Under the pieces are notes generated by a model, which was given only the letters and a program-made list of their open reading frames with translations, searched no databases and had not been told where the DNA came from. Of a DNA stretch of 64,000 nt, positions 1 to 11,200 are shown piece after piece. Each line of letters starts with the position of its first letter. Position 1 is the first letter of the stretch. A program made the position numbers and the translations under genes. The stretch is taken from positions 1 through 64,000 of the forward strand of contig JAEHOE010000140.1 in assembly GCA_016858145.1 (NCBI GenBank), read 5' to 3'. The stretch comes from Edaphochlamys debaryana (taxonomy: Eukaryota; Chlorophyta; Chlorophyceae; Chlamydomonadales).

Positions 1-240
1 TACGGCAACGGCGGGAGTCTGCTGCAGTCGGGCGCGGGGGCGGGCGGGGGTCCGGGCGGCGCCGAGGACAGATTTCGGTGCCACTTCTGCTCCCGTACGT
101 TCAACGACCCCGTGCTGCTCGTCCAACACGCCGACCGTTGTCCCGCCGCCACCGCGGCGGCGGTGGCGGGCGGCCGCGGCGGCGGCGCGGGCCGCGGCGG
201 CGGGGCCGACGGCAATAGCAACGGCTGCGTGCTGTCCTGA
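1..240 (+). CDS. C2HC zinc-finger protein with C-terminal CaaX box (3' end only)
   Basis: Seen: frame 1 is open from the window edge to a TGA at 238-240, giving 79 residues of the C-terminal exon. A single zinc-binding pattern C-x2-C-x12-H-x3-C (CHFC ... HADRC) is followed by a Gly/Ala/Arg-rich tail. The last four residues are CVLS, preceded by Asn-Gly. Known: spacing of this kind is found in C2HC/UBZ-like fingers, and CVLS fits the CaaX farnesylation signature (it is also the H-Ras C-terminus). Inference: the protein may be prenylated and membrane-attached while using the finger for ubiquitin or protein contacts. The upstream part is outside the window, so the family cannot be named. The codon pattern and GC-rich third positions match the neighbours. 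Confidence 0.75.
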   Translation, partial: YGNGGSLLQSGAGAGGGPGGAEDRFRCHFCSRTFNDPVLLVQHADRCPAATAAAVAGGRGGGAGRGGGADGNSNGCVLS

Positions 241-1028
241 TCAGGCACAGCCGCACCGGGGTCGCAGCGGCGGTGGGCGGAGGCTGGATCTGGGGCGGAG
301 CTGTGGGAAGACAGCCACGGTTTCTTGGACGGGGGGGCAGCCCTGGAGGGCCCTGGAGGAGGGACCGTAGCGGCTGGCTGTGGTCTTGAGGCGCCAAGGG
401 CTTTTGCCTCAGACGGGTGTCCTACGCTGACGCTGGGCCAGCCAGGGGGGGCCGAGGCTCGAGAGATCGGGAGCGGCGGCGGACGACGTGGAGAGGACCC
501 GGGAGGACCGGCACTTGGGAGAGCTGTGCCGCGGCGGGGGGGCAGGGGATACGAAGTGTTTGGGGGCAGCAGCAATGCTGTGCGGAGGCCTGAAGGGCCT
601 GAAAGTAAGCGGACTGGAGTGAAGCTGGTGGGTCGTTGAGGGGTGTGGGTGAGCGGGCGAAGGCGCGTGCAGCTGTCGAGCGGTACGGAGCTAGTGGCGC
701 CATGGTTGGGTAAGGACTGAGCACTACAAGGGGAGAACCCGTGATTGAGGGAAGGATGGTATGCTGTACCTGCACTGAGGGCTTTGTGACAAATGTGAGT
801 GGAGGAGCTGGGGAAGCGCGATGGCTGTGGGGCTGCCGGATGTTGACTGAAGCGAAGAAGGGGGTATGCACGGCACGCACGGCACGTTGGCCGGGCCGTG
901 ATACTGGCGTCGGATGCGAACTGCGAGGTTGGGGTGGTACTCAAGAAGGTGTGCGGGTTAAACACCTGGAGGTGTAGCACGACTCGAGCCATCGGGGCCG
1001 CAAGAGGAAAGGGAGGCTAGGCTGGTGT
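241..1028. other. Intergenic region between zinc-finger and NHL/BTB genes
   Basis: This is the 3' flank of the zinc-finger gene and presumed promoter of the next gene. Open frames here have no recognisable domains. I did not find the algal polyadenylation pentamer TGTAA in it. Confidence 0.6.
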
Positions 1029-4000
1029 ATGGTATTTCGTCTCCGGTATTCATGGCAGTACTTCCTCGGGCGGGGACGTGAAGGAGTACACAGCATATGC
1101 CGGCAACCACCGACCAGAAGCGCTCAACCCTCTGGGAGCACCGTCCCTGCGGGCCACGGGCGTACGGCGCATGTGTGCATCCAGCACTGCATCATGCCAC
1201 CCCTCCCCCAAACACCCGCGACCAGCTGTCCCTTACGCCTGCCTACACGTCCCCGACACGTCATGTGCAGCCCAGGCACGCACGAAATCTCTTTTACATA
1301 CGAGCTTGCGCGCGACGAGATCTATGGCGTCGTGTTTCGGCCTTTGCGCGACGCATGGCAAGTACTTGCGTTCACAAGCGACGGCTTCAACCCGCTGCTG
1401 GGCTGCTCTGTGCTAAACGGAGAAGCAGATAGCGAGGAGCTCGACGAAATCCGACTAGGCCCTTCGCTGCGTCTCAGACATCCCGATGGCACCGCCTTTG
1501 AGCTGCCGGACCCGCAGCGACCGTGGTGGCGCGACGAGCTACACGTGCGGTGAGCGAACGGCAAAGCTTTGACCACCCAACGGTTGACTTGAACAGCCTT
1601 TAGACACGCCGAAGTTCTGCCCTTTCACAAGCTCGGCCCCATTGCCCCCTCCTCGCGCCCCTCCTCGCGCTCTCGCCCCCTAAATCCCCCACCCCTCTCC
1701 CTCCCTCAACCCAGCTGCACCGTGTGCGACCCCCACACCGGCATCCTCTACTTTGGCACCCGCACGGCGCTGTGGGCCCTCCACGCAGACGACTCGGTCA
1801 CCCTGCTGGCGGTGGGGCAGGGGGCAGACAGGGATTGACATCTCAGGCATCTCGTTGCTGAACGCGTCGCGTTGCTGGGAATCAAATTGACGGCTGGGGG
1901 GGGGGGCGCACAGGTCTAAACTCGCGCTGGACCTGTCGCATGGCCGGATAGCTGCACGTTGCGTTGGCCCTACCGGCGGTTGGGTGGGGAGGGGGTGGGG
2001 AGGGGAGGGGAGGTGGCGATGCTGCCGAGCCTCTTCGCATGCCAAACCGGCAAAGCCAAACCGGCAAAGCCAAACCGGCAAAGCCAAACCGGCAAAGCCA
2101 AACCGGCAAAGCCAAACCGGCAAAGCCAAACCGGCAAAGCCAAACCGGCAAAGCCAAACCGGCAAAGCCAAACCGGCAAAGCCAAACCGGCAAAGCCAAA
2201 CCGGCAAAGCCAAACCGGCGAAGCCAAACCGGCGAAGCGACAATGGGAGGCGACTAGTCGAGCAGACTCCCGCCTCCAGCGCCGCACCCACCGCCCCAGC
2301 CCCACCTCCCCCTGGCGTCCCTGCCCCTTGCCCTCATGCCACCCCGGCACCCATCTCCACGTCTCCGACCCAACCCAGGCGGGCCCACAACCCCTCCCTG
2401 CCCCCTGCCCTTGCCCTCTCCCCCCTCCTCTTAGGGCCACCGGTTGGAGCCAGGGGACGCGGACGGCCCCGGGGCTGCAGCCCGCTTCGATGAGCCCTGG
2501 GCCCTGGCGGCTGACGGCCTGGGGTGCCTGTTTGTGAGGTGGGGAAGGAGGGGGATCGTGCGGGGAAGGGTGCAAGGGGGGTTTAAAAGGGGGCGTAGCA
2601 ACGGGTAGCTGAAATGGGAATGGGAGTGGAAGCCAGAGCATAGATCGGTGGGGCTGCAAGACGTTGGTGAGGGGTCCGAGGGCGGCGGTCAAGGGTGGTC
2701 AGCCCGGCGCAAGGAGGCGTCGGGGGCCGAGGGAGGCACGGGGTGGTCGGGCTGGGTTTGAGGGGGGCATGACAACGGCGGCTGACAACTCAATACCAGC
2801 AATGCGGTAGCCGTAACCTGACGCTTCCCGGTAGCCGTAACCTCGCCCGGACCTGCTCTCCATGCCTACCTACCCTCCCCCTCGTAGCACGAGCGCCGGC
2901 GACAGACTCGCACGCATCCAACTGCCGCCGCCACGGGGCAGAGCGGCGGCGGCGTGGGGCTTCGGCGCGGGCGGCGGCATAGGGGCCGGGGGCGGCGGCG
3001 GCGGGCTGGGGGGAGGGCTGGGGGGAGCGGCAGGAGCGGCGGCGGAGGCGGGGGCCCTGGCGCTGTCGGTGACGACCCTGCCCACGCGTGGGCTGGGCAA
3101 GATCCTCAGCATCGCGTACGACTTCACGTCACGGGCTTTAGTAATCGCCGTACAGGTGAGCCGCCGCAGCCCGTCACCGCGCCGCGTCGGTCGGGGACTC
3201 AGCCCCGCCTGCCGGCCTTGCCAACAGAATCTTGGGCTTCAACATTCAACATGTGTGAAGCATTCTTACGCCTTCCTTCCATGCGTGCATTGCAGAGGGG
3301 CGTCTACCTTCTACCTGCAGCAGCTGCAGCTCGTGTGGGGGCCGCCGCCGCCCAGCCCCTGGGGGTGGCCCCCACAGGCCCGGGCTCAATGCCCGCCTCC
3401 GCCGCCCCCTTTCCCGTCTTCTCCTCCTCCTCGCTCCCCCCCAACATGCCCGCCTCCCCGTCCAGCGCGCCGCCGCCGCCGTACGACTGCCTCGAGGGCC
3501 TGGCGGTTGACGCTTGGGGCCAGGTCTGGGTGGCTGACTCAGACCCGCACGTGGGAGACGGTGAGGCACGAATCCGACTCAAGCGCGTGCCTCGGCCGCC
3601 GCCGCTCGCGCCGCCGCCGGATCTCGACGATCCCGAGGCCCAGCCCGGGCCCGGGCCTGGGCCCGGGCCGGGCCCGTCCTGGCCCCAGACAGAGCCATGT
3701 GGGGACCGTGCCGCATCGGGTTTGACACCTCGTGGCAGCGGCATTTCGGGGGACGGGGGAGGACCAGGCCTTGCGTCAACTTCGCAAGGCGGCGATCGCG
3801 GAGGGCGGACAAGCGGCGCAGGAGGAGATGGAGGAAGTGGAGGAGGCGCAAGCGACTGGGCCCCGGTCCTGGTGTGTCCCGACCTGGGCCTGCTTGGGCC
3901 CAGCCGCCTGTCGCTGCTGCCCGGCGGTTGGATGGCGGCGCACGACTACGAGGGCAGCGTGCTGCGCCTGCTGAGGCTCAGCACGCCGCCCGCATGGCCG

Positions 4001-5560
4001 CGCGGCGCCGAGCTCAGCATGCCCGGGCCGCTGCTCCCGCCGCTGCCTTCGTCTCACTCCGGATCTGGATCTGGATCTGGATCTGGATCCGGAACCAGCG
4101 GGGCGGGATCGGGGCCTGGGCTGGGGCCAGGCACGGAGTGGCTCCGAGGGGGCGGCGGGGGCTGGGCGGGGGGCGGCGGGGGCGGGGGCGGGTTAGGCAC
4201 GCTGGCGGGCGACCTCGGTGCGCTGTTGGACTCCCAGCCGGACGGTACGGCAGATGTGGAGGTGGAGGTGGGCGGGCACGTGTTCCCATGCCACCGCGTC
4301 ATCCTGGCCGCGCGGTGCCCCTACTTCCGGTCGCTCTTCGCTGGTGGCTTCGGCGATTCGGGCGCACGCAAGGTCGGTGCGGGGGGAGTGAAGGGGGGCT
4401 TAGGGGGGGCGGGGGGGTAAATCAAGGCGAGGCAAGGGAGGGTACCGCATGACCACTGTCTGGGAGGAGGCTCGCCGGTCGGGTCACCAACTCCAGGCCT
4501 GCAAGGCCCAGAGCTGACAACGCTTCACTGTTGCCTGCTGTGCGTGCCTCACCTGCTTCGCGCACCGGCCTTCCACGCTCCTCCTCTCCCCCCCGCTGCC
4601 CTCCCCCTCCGCCCTTCCCTCATCCCACAACCCACCCACCCATCCCGCCTCCCCCCCCCGCCGCTCCCTCCCCCTCCCGCCCCCCAGGTCTCCCTGCCCG
4701 ATGCCGATCCCCACGCCTTCCGCTGCCTCCTGCGCCTCCTCTACACGGACGCCCCCGCCTTCCCGCCGCCCCTGCTGCGGCCCGTGGCGCTGCTGGCGGA
4801 CAGGCTGCTGCTGGCCCCAGCTTGCCGGGTGGCGCAGGTGGGGGGCGGGGGGGGAAAGAGGGGGGTGGGGGGCTGGGGGCGAGGTGTTGACGCATGCCAG
4901 CCAACCCCCGAATCCCAGAAACACAGCCCCCTTTCCCGCCTCCCTCCTCCCTTCGCAGCGTATGCTGGCAGCCGCCGCCACACCCGCGACTCTGGTGGAT
5001 GACCTCCTGTGGGTCGGGTCGGGTCGGGGGGGGGGCGGGTGGCGGGGGGGGGAGATACTTACAGTGTGAGAAGGGCGAGGAGGGGTGTGAGAAACGCATC
5101 GGGGGTCGGGGGGGGATGCCTGGGGGCGGTTTGGCGTGGGGTTCCGTCCGGCTCTCCCGGTGCGACCCCACGTGCCCCTCAGCTGTTGACCCCAGCACCC
5201 CTGCCCGCCATGCTCCTTCTCCGTTTGCTCTCCCTCCCCCTTTCTCCTCCCCATTCCCCAAGATGGGCCGAGGCACCCGACCTGGCCCCCCCTGCAGCGT
5301 TTAAGCGCCTCTCACCTCCTGCCTCCCTACCCTCCCCTGCATCCTTTCAACTCCCTCCTCTCACTTCCTCTTCCCCTCCCCCCCACCCCCCAAGGTGGGC
5401 CGAGGCCGCCGGACTGGCCCCCCTGGCCGCCGCCCTGCGTGATTCCCTGCTGAGGGAGGGCCCCCTAGTGGCGCTGGCCTGCCCGGCGGCGGCGGAGCGG
5501 CTGGCAGCAGCGGCGCCGCCGGGGCTGCTGGCGGAGCTGCTGCAGGGGGCCTGGCGGTGA
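1029..5560 (+). CDS. NHL-like repeat and BTB/POZ domain protein
   Basis: Eight exons: 1029-1549, 1715-1811, 2435-2538, 2888-3155, 3296-4372, 4688-4837, 4959-5008, 5395-5560. All phases match and give 810 residues. The N-terminal half carries beta-propeller-like strands: DEIYGVVFRP, GILYFGTRTALWAL, FDEPWALAADGLGCLFV and CLEGLAVDAWGQVWVADSD resemble NHL/SMP-30 blades. A long Pro/Gly/Ser-rich linker, including a Ser-Gly run near 4065-4095, precedes the BTB domain (DVEVEVGGHVFPCHRVILAA, then CPYFRSLFAGGF). The BTB helices continue in exons 6-8 with a leucine-rich BACK-like tail. Known: BTB proteins dimerise and serve as CUL3 substrate adaptors; NHL propellers bind protein or RNA. Inference: a propeller-type substrate receptor for a CUL3 ligase. 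The start is uncertain: the ATG at 1260 in the same frame is an alternative, and an upstream exon cannot be excluded. Confidence 0.75.
2042..2240. repeat. 14-bp minisatellite in intron 2 of the NHL/BTB gene
   Basis: About 13-14 head-to-tail copies of AAACCGGCAAAGCC, the last ones drifting to GCGAAGCC. The array is wholly intronic. Because 14 is not a multiple of three, it creates repetitive open frames on both strands that are not genes. Confidence 0.95.
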
Positions 5561-6464
5561 CTCAACCGTTGTACGGCTCGAGAGTACGTGCACGTCCCAA
5601 CGCCCATGTGGAACGCGTGGCTGGAGACAAGGCAGCTTCGGAGCTGCAGGGGGCCTGGCGGTTAGGGCAAGAGTGCCCGACCCTGTGAGGCCCGGTTGTG
5701 AAGGAATGGAATGGCTGCCGATGAGCGGGGCCTGCGGTTCGGTGGTGAGGGCAGGGTCGGTCCCGTCTGCCATGGAGGTCGAAGCCTTGAGCACGCGAGG
5801 AGCCCCGCGTCGCTGGAGGTTCGGTGGTGAGGGCAGCGAGGAAAACAGCAACACGGGAGAGCCTCGTTGTCATGGCGCGGCACTTGGGTGTGGGGTGCAA
5901 TTCTGCAGGGTGGATAGCCCGTGCGTTGGCGGGGCCCCGAGCTTGGGGAAGCCTTGGGAGCGTCGAGGCTGCTAGGGGAGCAGCTGGACCGGTAGCGTGG
6001 CCACGAGCTTACGATTTGCAGCACTGGCGCGGAGGGCATAGCCCCTGCCCTGCGGTAGGGTGCGTGCTGGCTTGCTGGCGCGCGGTGTGGCGCGGTGCAC
6101 CATCGGCAATGCCTGCAATACCGATAGGGTGCGTGCTGGTGCGTGGTACAACGGCCATGAGCAAAGCGAGGTATGGAGCAGGTATAGAGTGCTCTGCGGC
6201 TGGCAGGGGTGCAGCAGCTGGGTAAGGGGGGTACCGGTACAGGGGCCCCAGGACATCCAGCAACATGTTGGGATGCAGACGCCAGGAGATGCACTGAGCA
6301 CCACGAGGTAACAGCCCAGAGGGAGATGAGCGCCAGGCTGAGCTAGAGAGCCCAGAGAGGTCTGTGACCGCAGGGGCCGTGCAACGTAGTCAGGATGACG
6401 GCGACGTGACTGAGCTAGGGGTGCGGGACGCTGCCGGTAGGAACAGGTGACAGGAACTCGCAGG
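5561..6464. other. Gene-free flank with a copied stop-codon segment
   Basis: 5641-5662 repeats the last coding bases of the NHL/BTB gene (5537-5559) with a 3-bp gap. The rest shows no domain-bearing frame and no RNA gene that I recognise. Confidence 0.6.
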
Positions 6465-7038
6465 CAGTGTTGCTATCTTAGTGCGGAAGTGCGGGGGAGT
6501 GAGGCCATCCCGCACTTTCGGTGACGGAAAGAGCCTCATGTGCGGAAGCTCCCGCACTTTTGTAGCAAAGTTTGGTTGCGAGTGCGGCCCGCGCCGGCAC
6601 ATTCTTGAGCCTTCTGGCGGCTCAGGTGCGGGGGCCCCTCAACCCCTGGGGGGCCCACCGAACGGGCGCGGCCAGCCGGGCAGGCAGTCCCCTTCCCACC
6701 CCCACCGTCCAGCCCGCATCACATGCACTTGCAGCATACACTACGGGGGTGCTGCTGGAATTCAAGACCCCCAGTTGCCCGCCTACATCAGCTCATGCAC
6801 TAGGGCGAGAGCCAGGCAGACTCATCCGCTTGAAACAGGCCTCCAGAACGCCGCGCCCTCCGCTACACTCCACCGCACTCTCCCGCACCTCTGGGCGGCA
6901 AGCGCTTGCCAAGTGCGGTCGCACGTTTTGGGCCGCCAAGGGCCACGAAGTGCGGCCCGCTTTCGCACTCTTGGGCTTGGACCCGAGGTCCGAGTGCGGG
7001 ACCTCCCGCACTTCGGCCCAGGGAAGATAGCAACGCTG
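6465..7038. mobile_element. Non-autonomous hAT-superfamily DNA transposon (MITE-like)
   Basis: Terminal inverted repeats CAGTGTTGCTATCTT (left) and its near-perfect inverse ending GCAACGCTG (right) bound a 574-bp element. The element is flanked by an exact 8-bp duplication CTCGCAGG at 6457-6464 and 7039-7046. Known: 8-bp target duplications and termini starting CAG(T/G)G are diagnostic of hAT elements. Both subterminal zones are dense in GTGCGGGA and its inverse CCCGCAC, as expected of transposase-binding subterminal repeats. No transposase domain is present, so the element must be mobilised in trans. Confidence 0.88.
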
Positions 7039-8268
7039 CTCGCAGGGGTCAATGCAACGTGCAACTAGCCGGGTCTGGCCCACCAGCCGGATGCGACAGG
7101 GTATAGAAGCAACGAGCAGAGTTTTCCCGCCCAACAGTACCCCAGCACGTAGAGCGCATGAACTCGCAGGGGTAGCTCGAGGCCGTGAGGGCAGCTCATG
7201 AGCGTGGGCCCAGGCACCCTGCCCTACACAAGTAGATGCAACACGATTTGGTGAAACGGCTTGGGCGTACTGCATGTGTGGGCCCCGCCTCCGTGCCGGG
7301 GCGGAGCATATCAGCTCCGCAGGCTTTTGGCCGCAGCCGCCGTTGTCCACGCTCAGCCCGCCCTGCCCCCCCCGCCCCCCCCAACTTTTGGCTGGCACGC
7401 CAGTGCTCGAGGTGCCTCTGCCCACCCTGCACCCTGCACCATGTGCTATCGCGGCAAGCCAGGGAAGCAAGCTCCGGGGCAACTAGGGGGGCGAGCAGGG
7501 CCCCGCTGGGCACGCATGCCGCCCAGCTGCGGTTTGGGCCGCTCGACTTCCGCACGCCACCAGTGCCACTGCCCTGTGCCCGGGGAGCCACCAAAGGCGG
7601 AGTTCGGAGGGGGCTTGTCAATGCCACACAGTGCCTTCAGCATGCACGCCCGGCACCGTCGCCCCCGCCTTCCTCCGAGTTCTCCGACCGCTCCGAGCCC
7701 CACGCTCGCCGATACGAGCAGATAAGGTCCTCTCTCGACCTGCGCTCGCTCCAGCGCTAGCGACACCACCCCGTTGTTGTTTATGCTTCTCTGTATCCGT
7801 TGAGGCGTGCTCCGGCGCCGAAGACGGCCTTGGTGATATTTTGGGTCACGGGCCCGCGGTTCGCATTCTTGGGTCGGGCGCGCGTCCCGGCTTTACAGGT
7901 GGCCTATCAGCTACATCTAAGCAGAACTTATAAGGGTGAGGACTAAGCGGGCGACGACCGTGCAGCGACCCAAACCTTGGGCGACGTCCCCGGCCCAAAA
8001 GCCGGCATGCCAGCAGCCTACACATAGCGAGAGAGAGCCGTGTATGTGTGTGCATGAGTGCAAATAATTTGCGCGGCGGGCGGTTCACAGTCCCCTCGTG
8101 ACCCCGGCGCTGGATCGTCGCGCGAGCCTTGGCTCGCTGTGGCCCTCGGCGACGGAGACAAGAGTTTCCCTGAAGCACCCCGCCCGCAGGGCTGAACCAC
8201 TGCTTTTTGATATGCCACGCTAGAATAGGAATGCTCGTGAGCGTGAGGTGTTAGAGCGGCAACCTGCC
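7039..8268. other. Intergenic region upstream of the U-box gene
   Basis: Holds the right target-site copy of the hAT element and a 31-bp segment (7045-7075) found again in an intron at 18717-18747. Nothing else is recognisable; presumed promoter of the downstream gene near its 3' side. Confidence 0.5.
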
Positions 8269-11200
8269 ATGAGCGCCCGGCCGGGACCTCAGCCGGACCC
8301 GGCGCAGCTCAGCGGGGAACGAGCCGACCATGTGGCAGCAGAGCTGCAAGCGGCTTCTGGAGGAGGGCCGTCGTCGGATGCCGCCCGCGTATGCAGCCTT
8401 CTGGGCCTGCTCCGCGCACAGTGCACCGAGCAGGCGCCTAAGAATTGGCCAGCTGAGACAGTAAAGCGCCTATGGGCGTCAATCGTCGGAGCTTTGCGGA
8501 CTGGCGGTTCGGCGGAGGTGGGGGCCGCACCGGATAAGATAGGCCTTCGTGCGCGCCGTCCTGGATCCACGCCCCTGCGGCACACTCTTGTGCACGAGGG
8601 GATCGCAAACAACCACGGCGTGGCGTCGGCGGGATAGGGGCGTTAACGATCAGCATGGTTGCCGCGCGAGCGGGCGGCCCGCGGTGCACAATTGTGCGGA
8701 CCGGGTCGGCAAACGGGGATAGTGTGGCATCTAGTTTCCATAACCGTGGGTGTCGTCCCCGTTGGTGCTGGTCGTCACGGCGGGTTTGTACATTCTCCAC
8801 AGGTCCAAGTCGCCGCCTGTGCGGCTGTGGAGGCTCTGGGACAGAGCTGCTCCGCGTGCACAGACCTGGATCGCGAGGTGCGCGTTCGTCGCGCCGCAAA
8901 GCAGCGGCGCACGCCGCCAAAAGTATGCCCGTGGGGGGCGGGGGTTACAACCCCACCCCCCGCGCAACGAGGGCTGGGCCCAGGGCGTCGCCAGGACCTT
9001 GCCCTGCATCCCTTCATTCCCAGGCCGTGCGGGCCCGCGCCTCGACTGTTGTGGCTGCGGCCTGCTGACTGCCGCCCCCACCCCGCGTCTCACACCTCCC
9101 CACGCAGCTTTCGTCCGTGGAGGAGGCAGTCACGTGCGTTGTGGACACCATCCGGGGTGCCAGCAACCGGCAAGTGCTGACCGGGGCCGTGAAGGCTCTG
9201 CTGTCCCTCAGCGGCTGCCTCAACTGCCGCTGCTACTATGACAAGTGAGGAGGGGCCCCGCGGAGGGCGGGGCGCTGATCCACTACTCTGTTGGCCCTAG
9301 GGGTCCAGGGAGGGGCTCCCGTCCGGCTTCCCAGGGGCCTGTGCTGATTTGTCGAGTACTGGAATCATGGTCTCAAGCACGGCGGGACAGGGCCGCGTGC
9401 TAGGCCGGGCGGCCGAGCGCAGTCGACGGCCGACCCACATCGAGGCCTCCCTGACTCGGCCGACCCACATGGCTTCCCCCAGGGCGACCCAGGAGCTGCT
9501 GGGCGAGCGAGGCGCTGTGGAGGCTCTGCTGTCCGTGCTGCCCCGCCTGCGGGCCGAGGCGGCGGAGGGCGGCGCGGCGGGGCCGGGCGGCGAGGCCCGG
9601 GCCGCGGACGAGGGGGCCCAGGGCGTCGCCGACGTGTTTCGTGCGCTGCATTACACGTGCCTCCTCAACCCGGCCAACACGGCCCGGCTGGTGGAGGCGG
9701 GGGGCTACCAACTCATCATGCAGGGTGAGGGCCGGTGGCCTGGGGAGGAGTCGGGAGGTCTTGAGGCGTTGGTTTTGGGACAGCGCGGTAGCAGTGGGCC
9801 TGCGGGGACCGAGGGCCTTCGTGGAGCGGGGTCACCTCCAGGGCGAGGACAGTGGACGGTCTGTGGAGGAGTTCAGGGGCTTGATGGGTCGGTGGCGGAG
9901 GAGGGCCTGTGGGTACCTGGAAGGGAGGGAGGCCGACGCAGGTTGGTTACCGCAGGCCATCAACGTCTTGCGTGCGGCTTGCTTGGGTGGGGTCCGGGCT
10001 CCGGGGCTCCAGACGGGACCTAGGCGGGAGTGGCCAGGGCCTTGGGCGGTCCCGACACAGCCCGCCCCCCCGTCCGCCCCTCACCTCCCTCTCTCCCTCC
10101 TCCTCCTCCCCCCAAAAGGCCTGGCCGCGGGCGGCAAGGACCTGAACGCCCAGGAGCACGGTGCCATGCTGCTGGCGGAGATGGGCTGCTCCCCGGGCGT
10201 GGGGGTGGAGGAGGTGCTGGACGCCATCGTGACTGTGGCCAACATTGCGCGGCTGCAGCTGCAGGACAAGTGAGGAAGGGGGCATTAGCAGGGGTGCTTG
10301 GAAGGTGTGGATGGGCGTGGGCAGCTGCAGGACAAGCGGGCCGGGGGCACGGTTGCGTTGGGCCTTGTTCGCATAGCGTTACGGACAAGTAAGGAGCACA
10401 AGTAAGGCGAGGGCACCGGTGGACGCAAGAGGGGCTCGCGCATGGGCTTTGTGCAGGGCACGTCAACGGTGTCTAACGCGGGAGGGAGTCTTGAGTGCCC
10501 GTGTGACGCCATGCCCTCGCCCCTGCCCCTGCCCCTGCCCCTGCCCCTGCCCCTGCCCCTGCCCCTGCCCCTGCCCCTGCCCTTGTCCAGGTACATTGAG
10601 GTGGCCCGCGCCGCCGTGTGGAGCCTGGGTCGCCTGGCGAGCCACTCGCTCAGCCGGGCCGCGCCCGCGCCGGGGGCCGCCGCGGAGGGCGGGGAGGGCG
10701 CCGAGGGCTCCGCTGCGGCCCCGGCCGCGGCCTCGCCGCTGGCGCAGACGTGGCCGCTCCTGAGCGACCCCGTGCTGAGGGTGGTGGTGTCGATGCTGCA
10801 GTCCTGCCACCTGCAGGTGGGGTGGGGTGGGGCGCAGTGGGGCGCGGGGGGGTGCGGCGGGGTGAGGGGCGTGTGGGGGGCGGGGTGTGTGGACCGTGAA
10901 TGGCGCGCTGGGCGGAGGGGCGTGAGGGGTGTGGTTGGCTGACGGGCGTGTGGGGTGCGGTAGCGCGATGAGCCAGCGAGAGTTCGAGGCCGGGCGGATA
11001 GGCCCCGGTTCGGGGATGCTGGTGTCGGCTCGGGGACAGGGACGATGGGGCTTCTGCGGGTTGCGGAAGCACAAGCCGGCGCTGGCATGGCCTGGTCCAG
11101 CCGCCTGTGATGGGTGGGTGGCACGCCAGCTCAAGCCCTCTCCCTTCCCTCTTACGGTGCCGCTCCTGCCCCGCGGCTGAACCCCCCACAGGACGACCCC

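Noticed and set aside
1680..2692. Long frames on both strands with repeated FGFAGLALPVWLCR or KPAKPNRQSQTG peptides
   Set aside because: They are translations of the 14-bp minisatellite, open in several frames at once, and lie in an intron of the NHL/BTB gene.
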